Origin: CAWCAL01 sp963695075
GTDB taxonomy: Bacteria; Actinomycetota; Acidimicrobiia; Acidimicrobiales; CAWCAL01
Assembly (NCBI GenBank): GCA_963695075.1
Contig: CAVOFR010000007.1
Location: 558,001 to 622,000 of the forward strand
Reading direction: 5' to 3'
Length of the DNA: 64,000 bases
The notes under the pieces were generated by a model. The model was not told the origin of the DNA, searched no databases, and saw only the letters and a list, made by a program, of their open reading frames with translations. The position numbers were made by a program, and so were the translations under genes. Of the stretch, positions 40,795-51,411 are shown piece after piece. The first letter of the stretch is position 1, and the number at the start of each line of letters is the position of its first letter.

Positions 40795-43700
40795 GTGATC
40801 CCGTCCCTCGTGGTCACCGAGATCCGCTCGGCGCTGGTCGAGTACCTGGCCAGCACGTTCGCGCTGACCGACGACGAGGTGCGCGACGCGCTGTCGGCCT
40901 TCCTCGAGGACCAGGCCGAGGGCATCTTCCGCGGGCCTTACCTGAAGGTCCGTACCCCGTTCCGGCAGGCCGACCCGGACGACGTGGGAGTCGCCGCTCG
41001 AGTGGCTGCCGGCCGGGTTCCTGCCCTACGAGCACCAGGCGGCTTCGTTCGCTCGGCTCTCGTCAGCGGGACGCTGAGCCGCCCCGGCCCACGCTGGTCA
41101 CGACCGGCACCGGGTCGGGCAAGACCGAGTGCTTCCTCTACCCGATCCTCGACCACTGTGCCCGGATGCGGGCCGCGGGCCAGCAGGGCATCAAGGCGCT
41201 GATCCTCTACCCGATGAACGCCCTGGCCTCCGACCAGGCGCGGTCGCATCGCCGATCTGATCGCCGACCGAGCAACCGCCTGGCCGGCGTCACCGCCGGG
41301 CTCTACATCGGCGAGACCGGCCGCCACACGTCGATGGGACCCGACCATCTGATCGACAAGCGCGAGGTCATGCGGGCCGACCCGCCCGACATCCTGCTCA
41401 CCAACTACAAGATGCTCGACTTCCTGCTGTTGCGGCAGCAGGACCGGGACCTGTGGGCGGTCAACGAGCCCGACACGCTTCGCAGTACGTCGTGCTGGAC
41501 GAGTTCCACACCTACGACGGCGCCCAGGGCACCGATGTCGCCATGCTGCTCCGCCGGCTCGGCGCCACGCTCCGGATGGCGACACCCGACCGCCCGCTGG
41601 GCACGCGCCACACCGGTCGCGACCTCGGCCACGCTCGGCACGGGCGCCGACGCGCTGGTCGAGCTGCGCGGCGTTCGCCGGCAAGGTCTTCGGTGTCGAC
41701 TTCGACGCCGACTCGGTCATCGGCGAGACCCGCCAGACCCCCGACGAGGCCTGCGCCGGCCACCAACTACCGGCTGCCGATCCCGGACGCCGATCTCGGT
41801 CGCCGACCTCGACGACCACGACGACGGTCGCCGCCGCGTTCTGCACCGACCCCGACGACCCCGACCCCGGTCGACGACCCGTTCATCCTCGGCGAGCGGC
41901 TGCTCGAACACCCGCTGACCCGGGCCGTCCTCACCGACCGTCGGCGACCGCTCCCGCTCCTGGCCCGACGCGGTCGCCGAGATCGTCGCGTTCGCGCCCC
42001 GACTGGGGCCGAGCCCTCATGACCGGAGAGGGTGCCGCCGTCGAGCGTGCGCTGGCCCAGTACCTGCGTCTGCTTGTCGGTGGCTCGCCGCCGCCAGGGC
42101 GACCGACGAGCGCCCGCTCTTCTCGGTCGAGGTCCAGCTCTGGATCCGCGAGGTGTCCCGACTCTTGCGAACCGTGTCCGACACGAACCGTCGTTTCGTT
42201 GGCGCGACACCGCCGCCACGGTGCGACGAGGACGAGCGGCCGCCGCATGCCGGGCTCGGAGCTGCCCGCCGATCTACTGCCGCCGCTGCGGCATGTCGGG
42301 CTGGATGGCACTCGCCTCCGAGACCAGCGACGCCTTCGGCATCAACCCAGCGACGATCTACACCGGCTGCGCTCGGCCGGTCGCCCCTGCGTGCGCACGC
42401 TGCTGCGGGCCCACCCGGACGACGCCGATCGGCCGCTGGTACTCGCCGTTCGCCCGTACGCCTCGTCGACGAGCCCGACGATGACGTCGGTGCCGGTGCT
42501 GGTCACGCCGTCGGAGGACGACGCCCGCGCCAACCGGTGCCCGGGCTGTGGCGAGCGGGACGGGATCCGCTTCCTCGGTCTGGCGGTGGCCAGCCTGGCG
42601 TCGGTCTCGATCAACACGCTGTTCGCCTCCCCGAACCTCGACGAGGAGGAGCGCAAGCTGCTGGCCTTCACCGACTCGGTGCAGGACGCCTCGCACCGGG
42701 CGTCGTTCTTCGGTGGCCGGACCCATCGCATCAACCTGCGGTCGTTGTTGTCTCGGGTCGTCCAGCGCGAGGGAGCGGTCACCGCGGCGGATCTCGGTGA
42801 CCTGGTCGCTGGCCGAAGCCGAGACCGATCGGGACCGATTCGGGCTCGTCCCCCCTGACCTCACCCGCCATCCGCTGGTCAAGACGACCTGGACCGATCA
42901 GCCCGCCGCCGGGCGCGATCGAGATCCTGCGCGCCAGCGACTGGGGTTCGAGGTCGATCTCGAGATCGGGCTGCGGTCCCGGGTCGGACGGACCCTCGAG
43001 CTGTCCCGGGCGGCCGCCGCCGCGGTGCGGCTGGACGACTTCGACGAGTTCGCCGGGCTGATCGGCGAGGAGATCCAGCGCGCTCACCGGCGCAGTCCGC
43101 CGGACCCGCTCGGCAGTGACGCAGTACCTGCGCGGGCTCCTCGAGCGCATGCGGCTCCGCGGCGGGCTCGCCCACCCGCTGCTCGAGCCCGTTTCTCGAG
43201 AGCGGAGGCCGGCAGTGGTTCCTCTGGGGCGGCCGCCCCGACGGCCTGCCGCCGTTCACGCCCGACCAGGGCCGGCCCAGCTTCTTCACCACCGCACGGC
43301 TCGGGCGATCTCGACTCGGTCACCGTCGCCGGCCGGACCGAATCCGACCTGGATCGTCGACTGGGCGGTGCGGACGCTGGGGCTCGACCCCGGCCATGGC
43401 CGCGAGCTCAACCTCTGGACGCTGAACCTCCTGGCCAAGGAGTCCGACGCCGTCGTCGCCGCGACGGGCCGGCGCCCACACGGTCTACGCGCTCGACCGG
43501 AACGCGGTCGTGATCACGCGACGTACCCGGACGGCGACGACGGGCCCGCCGACTCGCTCGTCAAGTGCACGATCTGTGGCCACCTGCACGCGGTCCCGCC
43601 GAGCCGACCTCGATGACTGGAGCGGGTTCGCCCTGCCTCCGCTACCGCTGCGTCGGCCGATTTCGAGCCGGCACCGGCGACCGGCAGCCAGTACTACCGC

Positions 43701-46700
43701 TCGCTCTACCGATCGGGCGTCACCCGACGGGTCGTCACCGGCGAGCACACCGGCCTGCTCGGTCGGGCCAGTCGCGAGAAGCTGGAGCGAGCCTTCAAGG
43801 AGGGGACCGCCCCCGACGCCCCCAACGTGCATCGCCGCCACTCCGACCCTCGAGATGGGCATCGACATCGGCGACCTCTCGTCGGTCATGCTCACGTCGG
43901 TACCCCGCAACCCCGCGTCCTACATCCAGCGGGTCGGCCGGGCCGGCCGGGCCACCGGCAACTCGCTGATCACCACGTTCGTCCGCACCGACACCCACGG
44001 CCTCTACTACCTGGCCGACCCCGAGGCGATGATCGCCGGCGACGTGCGGCCGCCCGACTGCTTCCTCGACGCCGTCGAGACCCTCCAACGCCAGTACGTC
44101 GCCTTCCTGCTGGACCGGATCGCCGACCAGACGCGTCGCAGGGCCCGGTCCTGCCCAACCAGGTCGGCCAGCTCATGCGCACCGGGCTGGACGAGGGTGG
44201 CTACCTGCGGGCCGCCATCGACGCGTCGCTCCTCGATCCCGACCCACGTCGATCGGTTCCTCGCCCTGTTCGGCGACCGGCTGGCGGCGCCGACCGTCGA
44301 GCACCTCCGGGTCTTCGCCGGCGCCGAGATCGAGGCGGCGGTCAAGGAAGCGGTCGAGCGTTGGCAGCGCGAGCTGCGCGAGCTCGAGAACCGTCGAACC
44401 CGCCTGGCCGGCGCCATCGACCGGCTCGAAGACCAAGGCCGCGCTCGCTCCCGACGAGGAGGTCGAGCTCCAGAGCCTGCGCGGCCAGCGGCAGGCCGTC
44501 ATCGACCTGCTCCGGCGGACACCGAAGCGAGTACTCGCTGTCGGCCCTCGAGCGTCTCGGCATCCTGCCCAACTACACGCTGGCCGACGACACCGTCACC
44601 CTCGTCGGCCACGATGTGGTCGCAGACCGACGACGGCTACGAGACCGACCTCGTCGAGTACAAGCGCTCGGCCCGTCGGGCCATCACCGAGTTCGCACCC
44701 GCCAACTCCTTCTACGCCGGGGGACACCGCCACCACATCGACGCCCTCGAGATCGGCTCCGCGCAGGAACCGCTCTACGAGACCTGGCGGCTCTGCCCCG
44801 ACTGCGGCTTCGGCACCATCGAGCTCGAAGGCGACCCGCCCACCGTCTGCCCCCGCTGCGCCGGCCAAGGCATCGCCGACACCGGGCGCCGGTACACGCT
44901 GCTGCGAATGCGAACGGCTCTCGCCAACGGCTCGGAGGAGAGGCGCCCGGGTCTTCGACGAGAGCGACGAACGCCGACGGGAGCGCTACGAAACGGTCCT
45001 CACCGTCGACGTCGAACCCGAGCGAGATCGAGCGGAGCGTGGACGCTCACCGACCGGGCCTTCGGCGCCGAGTTCGCCGGCGTGACCCACCTGCGCACCA
45101 TCAACCTCGGGTTCAGCAACCGGCCCGGAGAGAGACGCACCGTCGCCGGCCGTGCGCTACCGACGTCACCGGCTTCACCGTCTGCGCCCACTGTGGTGCG
45201 GTGCACCGAGGCGCGAGACGACCGCGAACGGCACCAGGCCCGAGCGGCTGCACCAGGGCTGGTGCAAGGTCCGCTCCGGCGCGGTCGGCGCCCAATGGGA
45301 CCAGATCGGGCTCCTCCACCAGCTGACCACCGAAGCGATCCGCCTGCTGGTCCCCGTGTCGATGTTCGAGGTGGAGGAGCGGCTGGCCTCGTTCAAGGGA
45401 GCGCTGCTCCTCGGGCTCCGCGAGGACTTCGGCGGCGATCCCGACCACCTCGAGGTGGCCCTCTCCGACGCACCCAACGACCAGGGTCAGGGTCGTCGTC
45501 GGTTCCTCGTGCTGTTCGACGCGATCCCGGGCGGCACCGGCTACCTCGCCCGGATGGCCGACCCCGACCGGATGAAGACCATCCTCGAGCAAGCGCGCTC
45601 AGGTGATCTCCCGCTGCCCGTGCTCGACCGAGGGCCGCCCGGCCTGTCACCGATGCCTTCTCGGCGTCGTCGACCGAGGGAGTACGAGCTGGCCCGCCGC
45701 GATCTCGCCATCGAGATCCTCGACGACCTCCTCGACAGCTGGGAACCCGATGACCGTCGAGACCGATCGGCAACCTCGACATCGGCAAGGTCGAGGAGTC
45801 CGAGCTCGAACGCCGGTTCAAGATCGCCCTGCGGGACTGGGCCGACGCCAACCCCAACGAGAAGATCTCCTTCCAGACGGTGCCCGGCAGCGACGGGTAC
45901 GCCGCCTTCGAGCTCCGCCTCGAGCTCGACGGCTACCGCACCCGCTACCGCATCGACGAGCAGGCGGGCCTGTCGACCACACCGAGCACCGTGCCCGACT
46001 ACCTCATCCGGCGAATGGACGCCAAGGCGCCCGACGATCGCCGTGTATCTCGACGGCTACCAGTTCCACGCCTCGCACGAGATCAACAACATCGCCGCCG
46101 ACGCGCAGAAACGACGGGGAGTTCGAGCCGAGCGGCATGCTGGTCTGGAACCTCGTGTGGGACGACGTGGAGCGGTTCCACAAGGCGGTGCTCGCCGACC
46201 CGCCCCGCATGCCGGGCGACAAGACCCTGCTCAAGGGCGCAGGCGAAGACCAGGGCGCAGGCGGTGCAGCTGACCAGCAGGCGGGCCTTCGGCGTCGAGG
46301 CACTCAATCAGAACCCGATGGCACTCCTGCTCGACTACCTGGCCCGCCCGTTCGACGACGAGTGGCGACGGCTGGCCCTGTCCGCGGTGGGCGGTCTGGC
46401 CGGCGACGCCACCGTGGAGATCCACCGGTCCAGCGGCCGATGCGGTCGCCGACGTCGCTCCGAGACGGCGGTCGGCGGTGCCCAACCGGCGCTCGAGCTT
46501 GACGACGACGCCGAGGCGATGGCACATCGCCTGGCGCACCGTCACCAGCAACGATCTTCCCATCACGCTCCTTCTCGATACCCGACGAGCGGTCGGCCAA
46601 TGACGAGCGCTGGACGGTCGTCGCCTCGCTCGACGACGGGTTGTCGGGAGACGAGAACCTCCACCGCCGACGGTGGCAGGACTGGCTCCAGTGGTCCAAC

Positions 46701-47115
46701 ATCCTGCAGTTCGTCGATGGCCCGGGCCGTGACGTGGTCATCTCAGCGGCGTCCGAGCAGGAGACCTATCCCGGTCGAAGACCTCTGGTTGGTCGACGTC
46801 GGCGCCGGCGGGATCGAACCGGAGATCGAGGAGCCGGCCGCCGTCTCCGACGAGATGGAGGAGGAACTGTCCTCGTCGAAGATGACGCGGTGGCTGAGCT
46901 GGTGAGATGCAGCCCTGCAGCGCGGTGCGCCGCCGTTCGTCGCCGGGTTCGAACTCGGCGGTGAGCCACTCGAGGCCGCCTGGCCCGACCTGAAGGTCGC
47001 CGTGCTCGCGCACCGACCAGGTCGGACTTCGTCGCGGCCGGCTGGGACGCCCGACCGGTCTGCCGAGTGGAGCGGCGATGAGCTGATTCAGCGTCATCGA
47101 GGGAGCGGCAGCTGA
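40795..47115 (+). CDS. giant DEAD/DEAH helicase with DUF1998 (DruE/DrmA-like) and a C-terminal nuclease-like domain, frameshifted
   Basis: Start GTG 40795 (or in-frame ATG 40765); about 2,100 residues. Motifs: FLPYEHQAASF, I LVTTGTGSGKTECFLYP, Ia LILYPMNALASDQA, ILLTNYKMLDFLLLR, II YVVLDEFHTYDGAQGTD, III VATSATLGTG, a Cys set YCRRCG...CPGCGERDG near 42280-42555, IV-V VVTGEHTGLL and ATPTLEMGIDIGD, VI SYIQRVGRAGRA. The C-terminal half has a zinc set LCPDCGFGTIE/CPRCAG near 44800-44870 and the DUF1998/MrfA block LVLFDAIPGGTGYLARM. A last domain has PDYLIRR and IAVYLDGYQFHASHEIN, reminiscent of Vsr-like nucleases. Size and order resemble Druantia DruE or fused DISARM DrmA/DrmB. It shares TGATG with the UvrD gene. 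Confidence 0.72.
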
Positions 47116-49257
47116 TGGCCCGACTCGCGCTCTCCCGAGACTTCCTCGACGACTACGCCAAGCTCGAACCTCGGGCCCGGGCCAAGGTGCAGGAGCACGC
47201 CGCCACGTTCGCTCAACTGTCGGCTCAGGAGCTGCGCGACGCTGAAGGGTCTCCATCTCGAACGACACAGCAACGCGGCCGACCCCCGCGCCCGCACGAT
47301 CCGGATCGACGACAACCACCGCGGCATCGTCATGGACGTGGGCGACGACGATCTGTTCATCCTCATGATGGTCGGCACCCACGACAAGACCGATCGGTGG
47401 ATGCGCAACAACACCTTCCGGGTCAACGCGGCCACCGGTGCGCTCGAGGTGCTGGACGTCGAGGCGGTCCGAGCCGAGGTCGAGGCGGTCGTCGCCTCGG
47501 CCGACGCCGAGAAGCTCTTCGCCCACCGCAAGGACAAGGAGTTCACCCAGCTCGGCATCGACGGTGACCTCGTCCCGGCGCTGCGGGCCTTCACCGACGA
47601 GGACCAGCTGCTCGGCCTCCTCGGCGTCCTGCCCGCGGGACAGGCCGACGCGCTCATCGCCCTCACCGGCGACGACACCGTCGAGACGATCTACGCCGAG
47701 ATCGTCGGCCGGGAGACACCGGCCGAGATCGACGTCGACGACGTCCCGGCCGCCCTCGACGCGCCGGCGTCCAAGAGCAGTTTCCACGTCGTCGAGGGGC
47801 AGGAGGAGCTGGACGAGATCCTCAGCCAGCCCTTGGCCCAGTGGAGGATCTACCTCCACCCGTCACAACGCGAGCTCGCCTATCGGGAGACCTACCGCGG
47901 ACCCGCACGGGTGACCGGCGGAGCCGGAACCGGCAAGACCGTCGTCGCCATCCACCGGGCGCAAGCGTCTGGCCGACCGGCTCGAGGACCGGACCGGCAA
48001 GCCCATCCTGTTCACGACCTTCACCCGCAACCTGGCCCAAGCCATCGAGCAGGACCTCCGGAGCCTGGGCGGAACCGACATGCTCGACGTGTCGACGTCG
48101 TGAACGTCGACCGGGTCGCCTACCGCATCGTGCAGGACGCCGAGGGGGAGAGCCCCGCGTCGTGGCCCGAGCGACGAGGTGGCGAACCTGTGGCAGCAGG
48201 TCGTCGACGAGCGAGGGCTCGAACTGAGCCCGCAGTTCCTCGACAACGAGTGGGAACAGGTGATCCTGGCCCACGACTGCAGGAGCCGGGCCGACTACTT
48301 CGCCGGTCAGCCGGGCCGGGCGGGGAATCCCGCTCGACCGGCGGGCCCGGGCCACGGTGTGGAAGGCCGTCGAGGAGTTCACGCGCACACCTGATCGAAC
48401 GCAACGCCCGCACCCACCTCCAGCTGGCCGCTGCCGCCGCCGGCTACGTGGCACGGCCGCACGGTCAAGCCCTACCGCCACGTCGTCGTCGACGAGGCAC
48501 AGGACCTGCACGAACGCCAGTGGCGGCTGCTGCGGGCCATCGTCGACGAGCAGCCGAACGACCTGTTCATCGTGGGCGACAGCCACCAGCGCATCTACGA
48601 CCGGCGGTCGTCGCTGTCGAAGGTCGGCATCAACATCCGGGGCCGGTCCCGGAAGCTCAAGATCAACTACCGCACGACCCACGAGATCCTTCGCTGGAGC
48701 CTGTCGGTCCTCGGCGAGGGCGACTTCGACGACCTCGACGACGGCAGCGACGAGCAGGACTTCGCCGGCTACCACAGCTACCGGCGAGCGGCCCGAGCCC
48801 GAGCTGTCCGGACACGGCTCGAAGAAGGAGCAGATCGACGCGCTGGTGGCGAAGGTCGGGCAGTGGATCGCCGACGGCGTCCACGAAGAGGACATCGGGA
48901 TCGCAGCGCGGGCGAGGTCTTCCTTCGCCCCGATCGAGCGTGCATTGGAGGCGGCCGGTCGGCTGTACTGCATCCTGCCCGCGGACCTGCCCCGAGCACC
49001 CGGGATCCGGATCGGCACCATGCACCGGATGAAGGGCCTCGAGTTCAAGCACATGGCCCTGGTCGACATCGACGACGCCACGATCCCCTCGCCGCAGGCA
49101 CTCACCGACGCTCGCCGCCGACCAAGTGCAGCATCGCATCGACCTGCAGCGGGAGCAGTGCCTGCTCTACGTCGCCGCCACCCGAGCCCGCGACGACCTC
49201 TGGGTCGGCTGGTCCGGCAAGCCGAGCCGGTTCCTCGGCCCCGTGACGGGGGAGTAG
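47115..49257 (+). CDS. RelE-like domain fused to UvrD/Rep-type helicase
   Basis: About 714 residues from ATG 47115. The first 110 residues look like a RelE/ParE toxin fold: ALSRDFLDDYAKLEPRARAK, GLHLERHSNAADPRARTIR, GIVMDVGDDDLFILMMVGTH, and WMRNNTFRVN. After a linker of about 160 residues the SF1 helicase begins: Q-like LHPSQRELAY, Walker A VTGGAGTGKTVVAIHR, Ia FTTFTRNLAQAIEQDL, II HVVVDEAQDLHERQWR, III IVGDSHQRIYDRR, IV KLKINYRTTHEILRW, V IRIGTMHRMKGLEFKH, VI LYVAATRARDDLWV. Frame changes are present near 47245, 47960, 48100, 48340, 48455, 48785 and 49115. The role is probably DNA unwinding downstream of the large helicase. Confidence 0.75.
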
Positions 49258-49386
49258 GCGGCTTCACCTCGTCGACATTGCTCCGACGGTTGAAGATCGG
49301 GCCGTCGGCGCCGATGTGAGGGTGGTGCCCTGCAGTCCTCAACACGTCCCGCCCCGAAACCTGTGGAGTCCGATCGGCGACCACTC

Positions 49387-50358
49387 ATGAGTACAGATCC
49401 CTCTCCGCTCGAGATCACCAGCGTTGACATCCGAGCCGTATGGCCCGGTGAAGCTCGGGACTTCACGCCGTGGCTCGCCGACAACCTCGACGTCATGGCA
49501 ACGCACCTCGGTCTCGGGGAGCTCGAGTCGGATGGCATCGAAGTAGCGGTCCCGGGCGGGCGCGCCCTGGACATCCTGGCCGTCGACGCCGACGGTGGAA
49601 AGTGGGCGATCGAGAACCAGTACGGCGAAGGGGATCATGACCACTTGACGCGAGCCCTCGCATACGCGGTCGGTCTGGAATGCAGGGCGGTCGTGGTCAT
49701 CGCCGAATCGCACCGTGACGAGTTCGTGGCAGTAGCGGACGAATGGAACCGATACTCCGAGGCATACGGCCGGAGCGGAATCCGGCTGTTCCTGGCCGTT
49801 GTCGAAGCGTGGCGGATAGGCGACTCAGCGCCCGGGTTCCGTTTCCGACTCGTGTCTGGTCCCAACGAGTGGAAGTCGGAGGCAGCTGCGGGATCGCGGA
49901 AGCTCTCGGACGCCGATCGAACGCGGCACACGGAACGATTCGACTACTGGTCGGAGCTCCTGGCCGTGATGAACGAGCGCGGGAGCCTCTTCCGGACCAT
50001 CGGGCCAGTGCAAGGGCCGTACGTCGCGCTCACTCGGGGCTCGTATCAGTTCGAGTTCTGGGTGCAGGCACGCTCGTGCCGCGTGCAGCTCCGGATCGAG
50101 TCGGGCGACGGTGCAGTGAACGACGAGCTGTTCGACGCGTTGCACACCCACCGCTCCGCCATCGAGACTCAGCTCGGGGCTGATCTTGTCTGGCACAACG
50201 AGGCCGAGAACCGTTCGAACCGGATCTGCTGGGAGCTCGCCGACTCATGTGGGTACCGCTCGCCCGAGGGAGAGCGTCGAGCCGGCTACGAATCCGTAGC
50301 CGACGCGATGTACCGCTTCCACGCGGCTATGACCGAGTTGACCGACAAGACCGAGTAG
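49387..50358 (+). CDS. DUF4268-type protein with PD-(D/E)XK-like N-terminus
   Basis: 324 residues in one frame from ATG 49387. The N-terminal 150 residues have the nuclease-like pattern: FTPWLADNLDVMATHLGLG, Asp in ALDILAVDADGG, KWAIENQYGEGDHDHLTRAL (E-x-Q in place of E-x-K) and a conserved tail YAVGLECRAVVVIA. The C-terminal part (FDYWSELLAVMNERG, WVQARSCRVQLRIESG) corresponds to DUF4268. Similar proteins occur in defence islands. The Q in the third catalytic position is common in this group. It stands 130 bp behind the UvrD-like gene on the same strand. Confidence 0.65.
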   Translation: MSTDPSPLEITSVDIRAVWPGEARDFTPWLADNLDVMATHLGLGELESDGIEVAVPGGRALDILAVDADGGKWAIENQYGEGDHDHLTRALAYAVGLECRAVVVIAESHRDEFVAVADEWNRYSEAYGRSGIRLFLAVVEAWRIGDSAPGFRFRLVSGPNEWKSEAAAGSRKLSDADRTRHTERFDYWSELLAVMNERGSLFRTIGPVQGPYVALTRGSYQFEFWVQARSCRVQLRIESGDGAVNDELFDALHTHRSAIETQLGADLVWHNEAENRSNRICWELADSCGYRSPEGERRAGYESVADAMYRFHAAMTELTDKTE

Positions 50359-50607
50359 GTCACGCCCTGTCGCGGGGGTTCTACGTCTGCCGGCTCGAGT
50401 ACGCGCGACTCGGGCCGCTCGATGGAGGTCGACGGTGTCCTCCGGAGCGCCGAAGAACGGGTTCGACGGTGATCGACAGCGAGGTCCGTGCCATCGGCCC
50501 ATCTGGCCGACACCGGGTGAACCGATGCCAGCTGATGGTCGACAAGCCGACTCATCTGAGATGTCCAAGGGTCAGCGAGCCCGGGCGGACCCGCTGACCG
50601 TTGCGGT

Positions 50608-51411
50608 TCAGAGATCCGCGCGCAGGTCGGCGATCAGTGCGGCCATCGAGGCTGCAATCGTGGCGCCGTCCGCCTGGGGCCCCGCAGCGGCGACCGCCAT
50701 TTGGGACCCGACCGCGTCGACCGTGCCGAACAGGGGCTCGAGCTGCTCGATCGCCTCGAGGGTGACCGCCGCGCTCAGCTCGTCGGTGCGGAGGTGGTGG
50801 AGGCGCTCGGCCAGATCGGCCGTCTCGGTCGCCTGCAGCAGGCGGAACACGTCGAGCGCGTCCTTGTCCCGGACGCGATCATCGGCTCGGGTGCGCTCGG
50901 CGATCTTGTGGACCTTGGCCACCAGCAGCGCGCCGGGACCAGCGACCTTCATCGTCACCGTGCGAGTGTCATCGGAGTCGAGGGCGCCGATCTCCATCAC
51001 CTGGGTGTCGACGAGCGTGGCTTCGAGCCCCTTCGCTCGTCGTGCCACGCGCTTGCCGTGCGGGCCGAGCCGTGCACCGCGGGTACCCGGACCGGCGAGC
51101 GCCTCGGGGACCATCAGGTCGACGTAGATGCCATCGGGGCTGAGCCAGCCGCCGGGGTGCTCGCGAGTGGTGAACCCAGCGCTGGTGAGCAGGTCGGCCA
51201 GAAGTGGGGAGTCAGCGAGGTCGGCGGGGCCGATCGTGAAGTCGGCGTCGACGGTGTACTCGGCTACGGCGAGATCGGCATCGCCGGTGTGCAGGTAGAT
51301 GGCCTGGGCTCCGACGAGGACGATCGCGTCGAGATGGGTCGCGAGGGCGTCGGTTGCGTCGAGCAGCGCAGCGCGGGCGCGGACATACAGCGGGTCAGGA
51401 TCGCCAGGCAT
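50608..51411 (-). CDS. nucleotidyltransferase-like toxin of an AbiE-type pair
   Basis: 267 residues, start ATG 51411, overlapping the upstream gene by 17 bp. The nucleotidyltransferase centre is seen in IVLVGAQAIYLHTGDAD followed by TVDADFTIGPADLAD (GG/GA loop and D-x-D). YVDLMVPEAL and KVHKIAERTRADDRVRDKDA complete the fold. AbiEii-type toxins have this NTase fold and transfer nucleotides to tRNA. The gene order antitoxin-toxin with short overlap fits a type IV-like system. Toxicity itself is inferred. Confidence 0.6.
   Translation of the reverse strand: MPGDPDPLYVRARAALLDATDALATHLDAIVLVGAQAIYLHTGDADLAVAEYTVDADFTIGPADLADSPLLADLLTSAGFTTREHPGGWLSPDGIYVDLMVPEALAGPGTRGARLGPHGKRVARRAKGLEATLVDTQVMEIGALDSDDTRTVTMKVAGPGALLVAKVHKIAERTRADDRVRDKDALDVFRLLQATETADLAERLHHLRTDELSAAVTLEAIEQLEPLFGTVDAVGSQMAVAAAGPQADGATIAASMAALIADLRADL

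Noticed and set aside
27394..47115. A complete classical DISARM locus
   Set aside because: No DrmC (phospholipase D-type) gene and no separate DrmB were found, and the methylase and large helicase operons are separated by unrelated genes.
22544..49257. Programmed ribosomal frameshifting or mass pseudogenisation to explain the many frame changes
   Set aside because: There are too many changes, no slippery heptamers at the resolved sites, and coding signatures persist on both sides; simple sequence errors explain them better.
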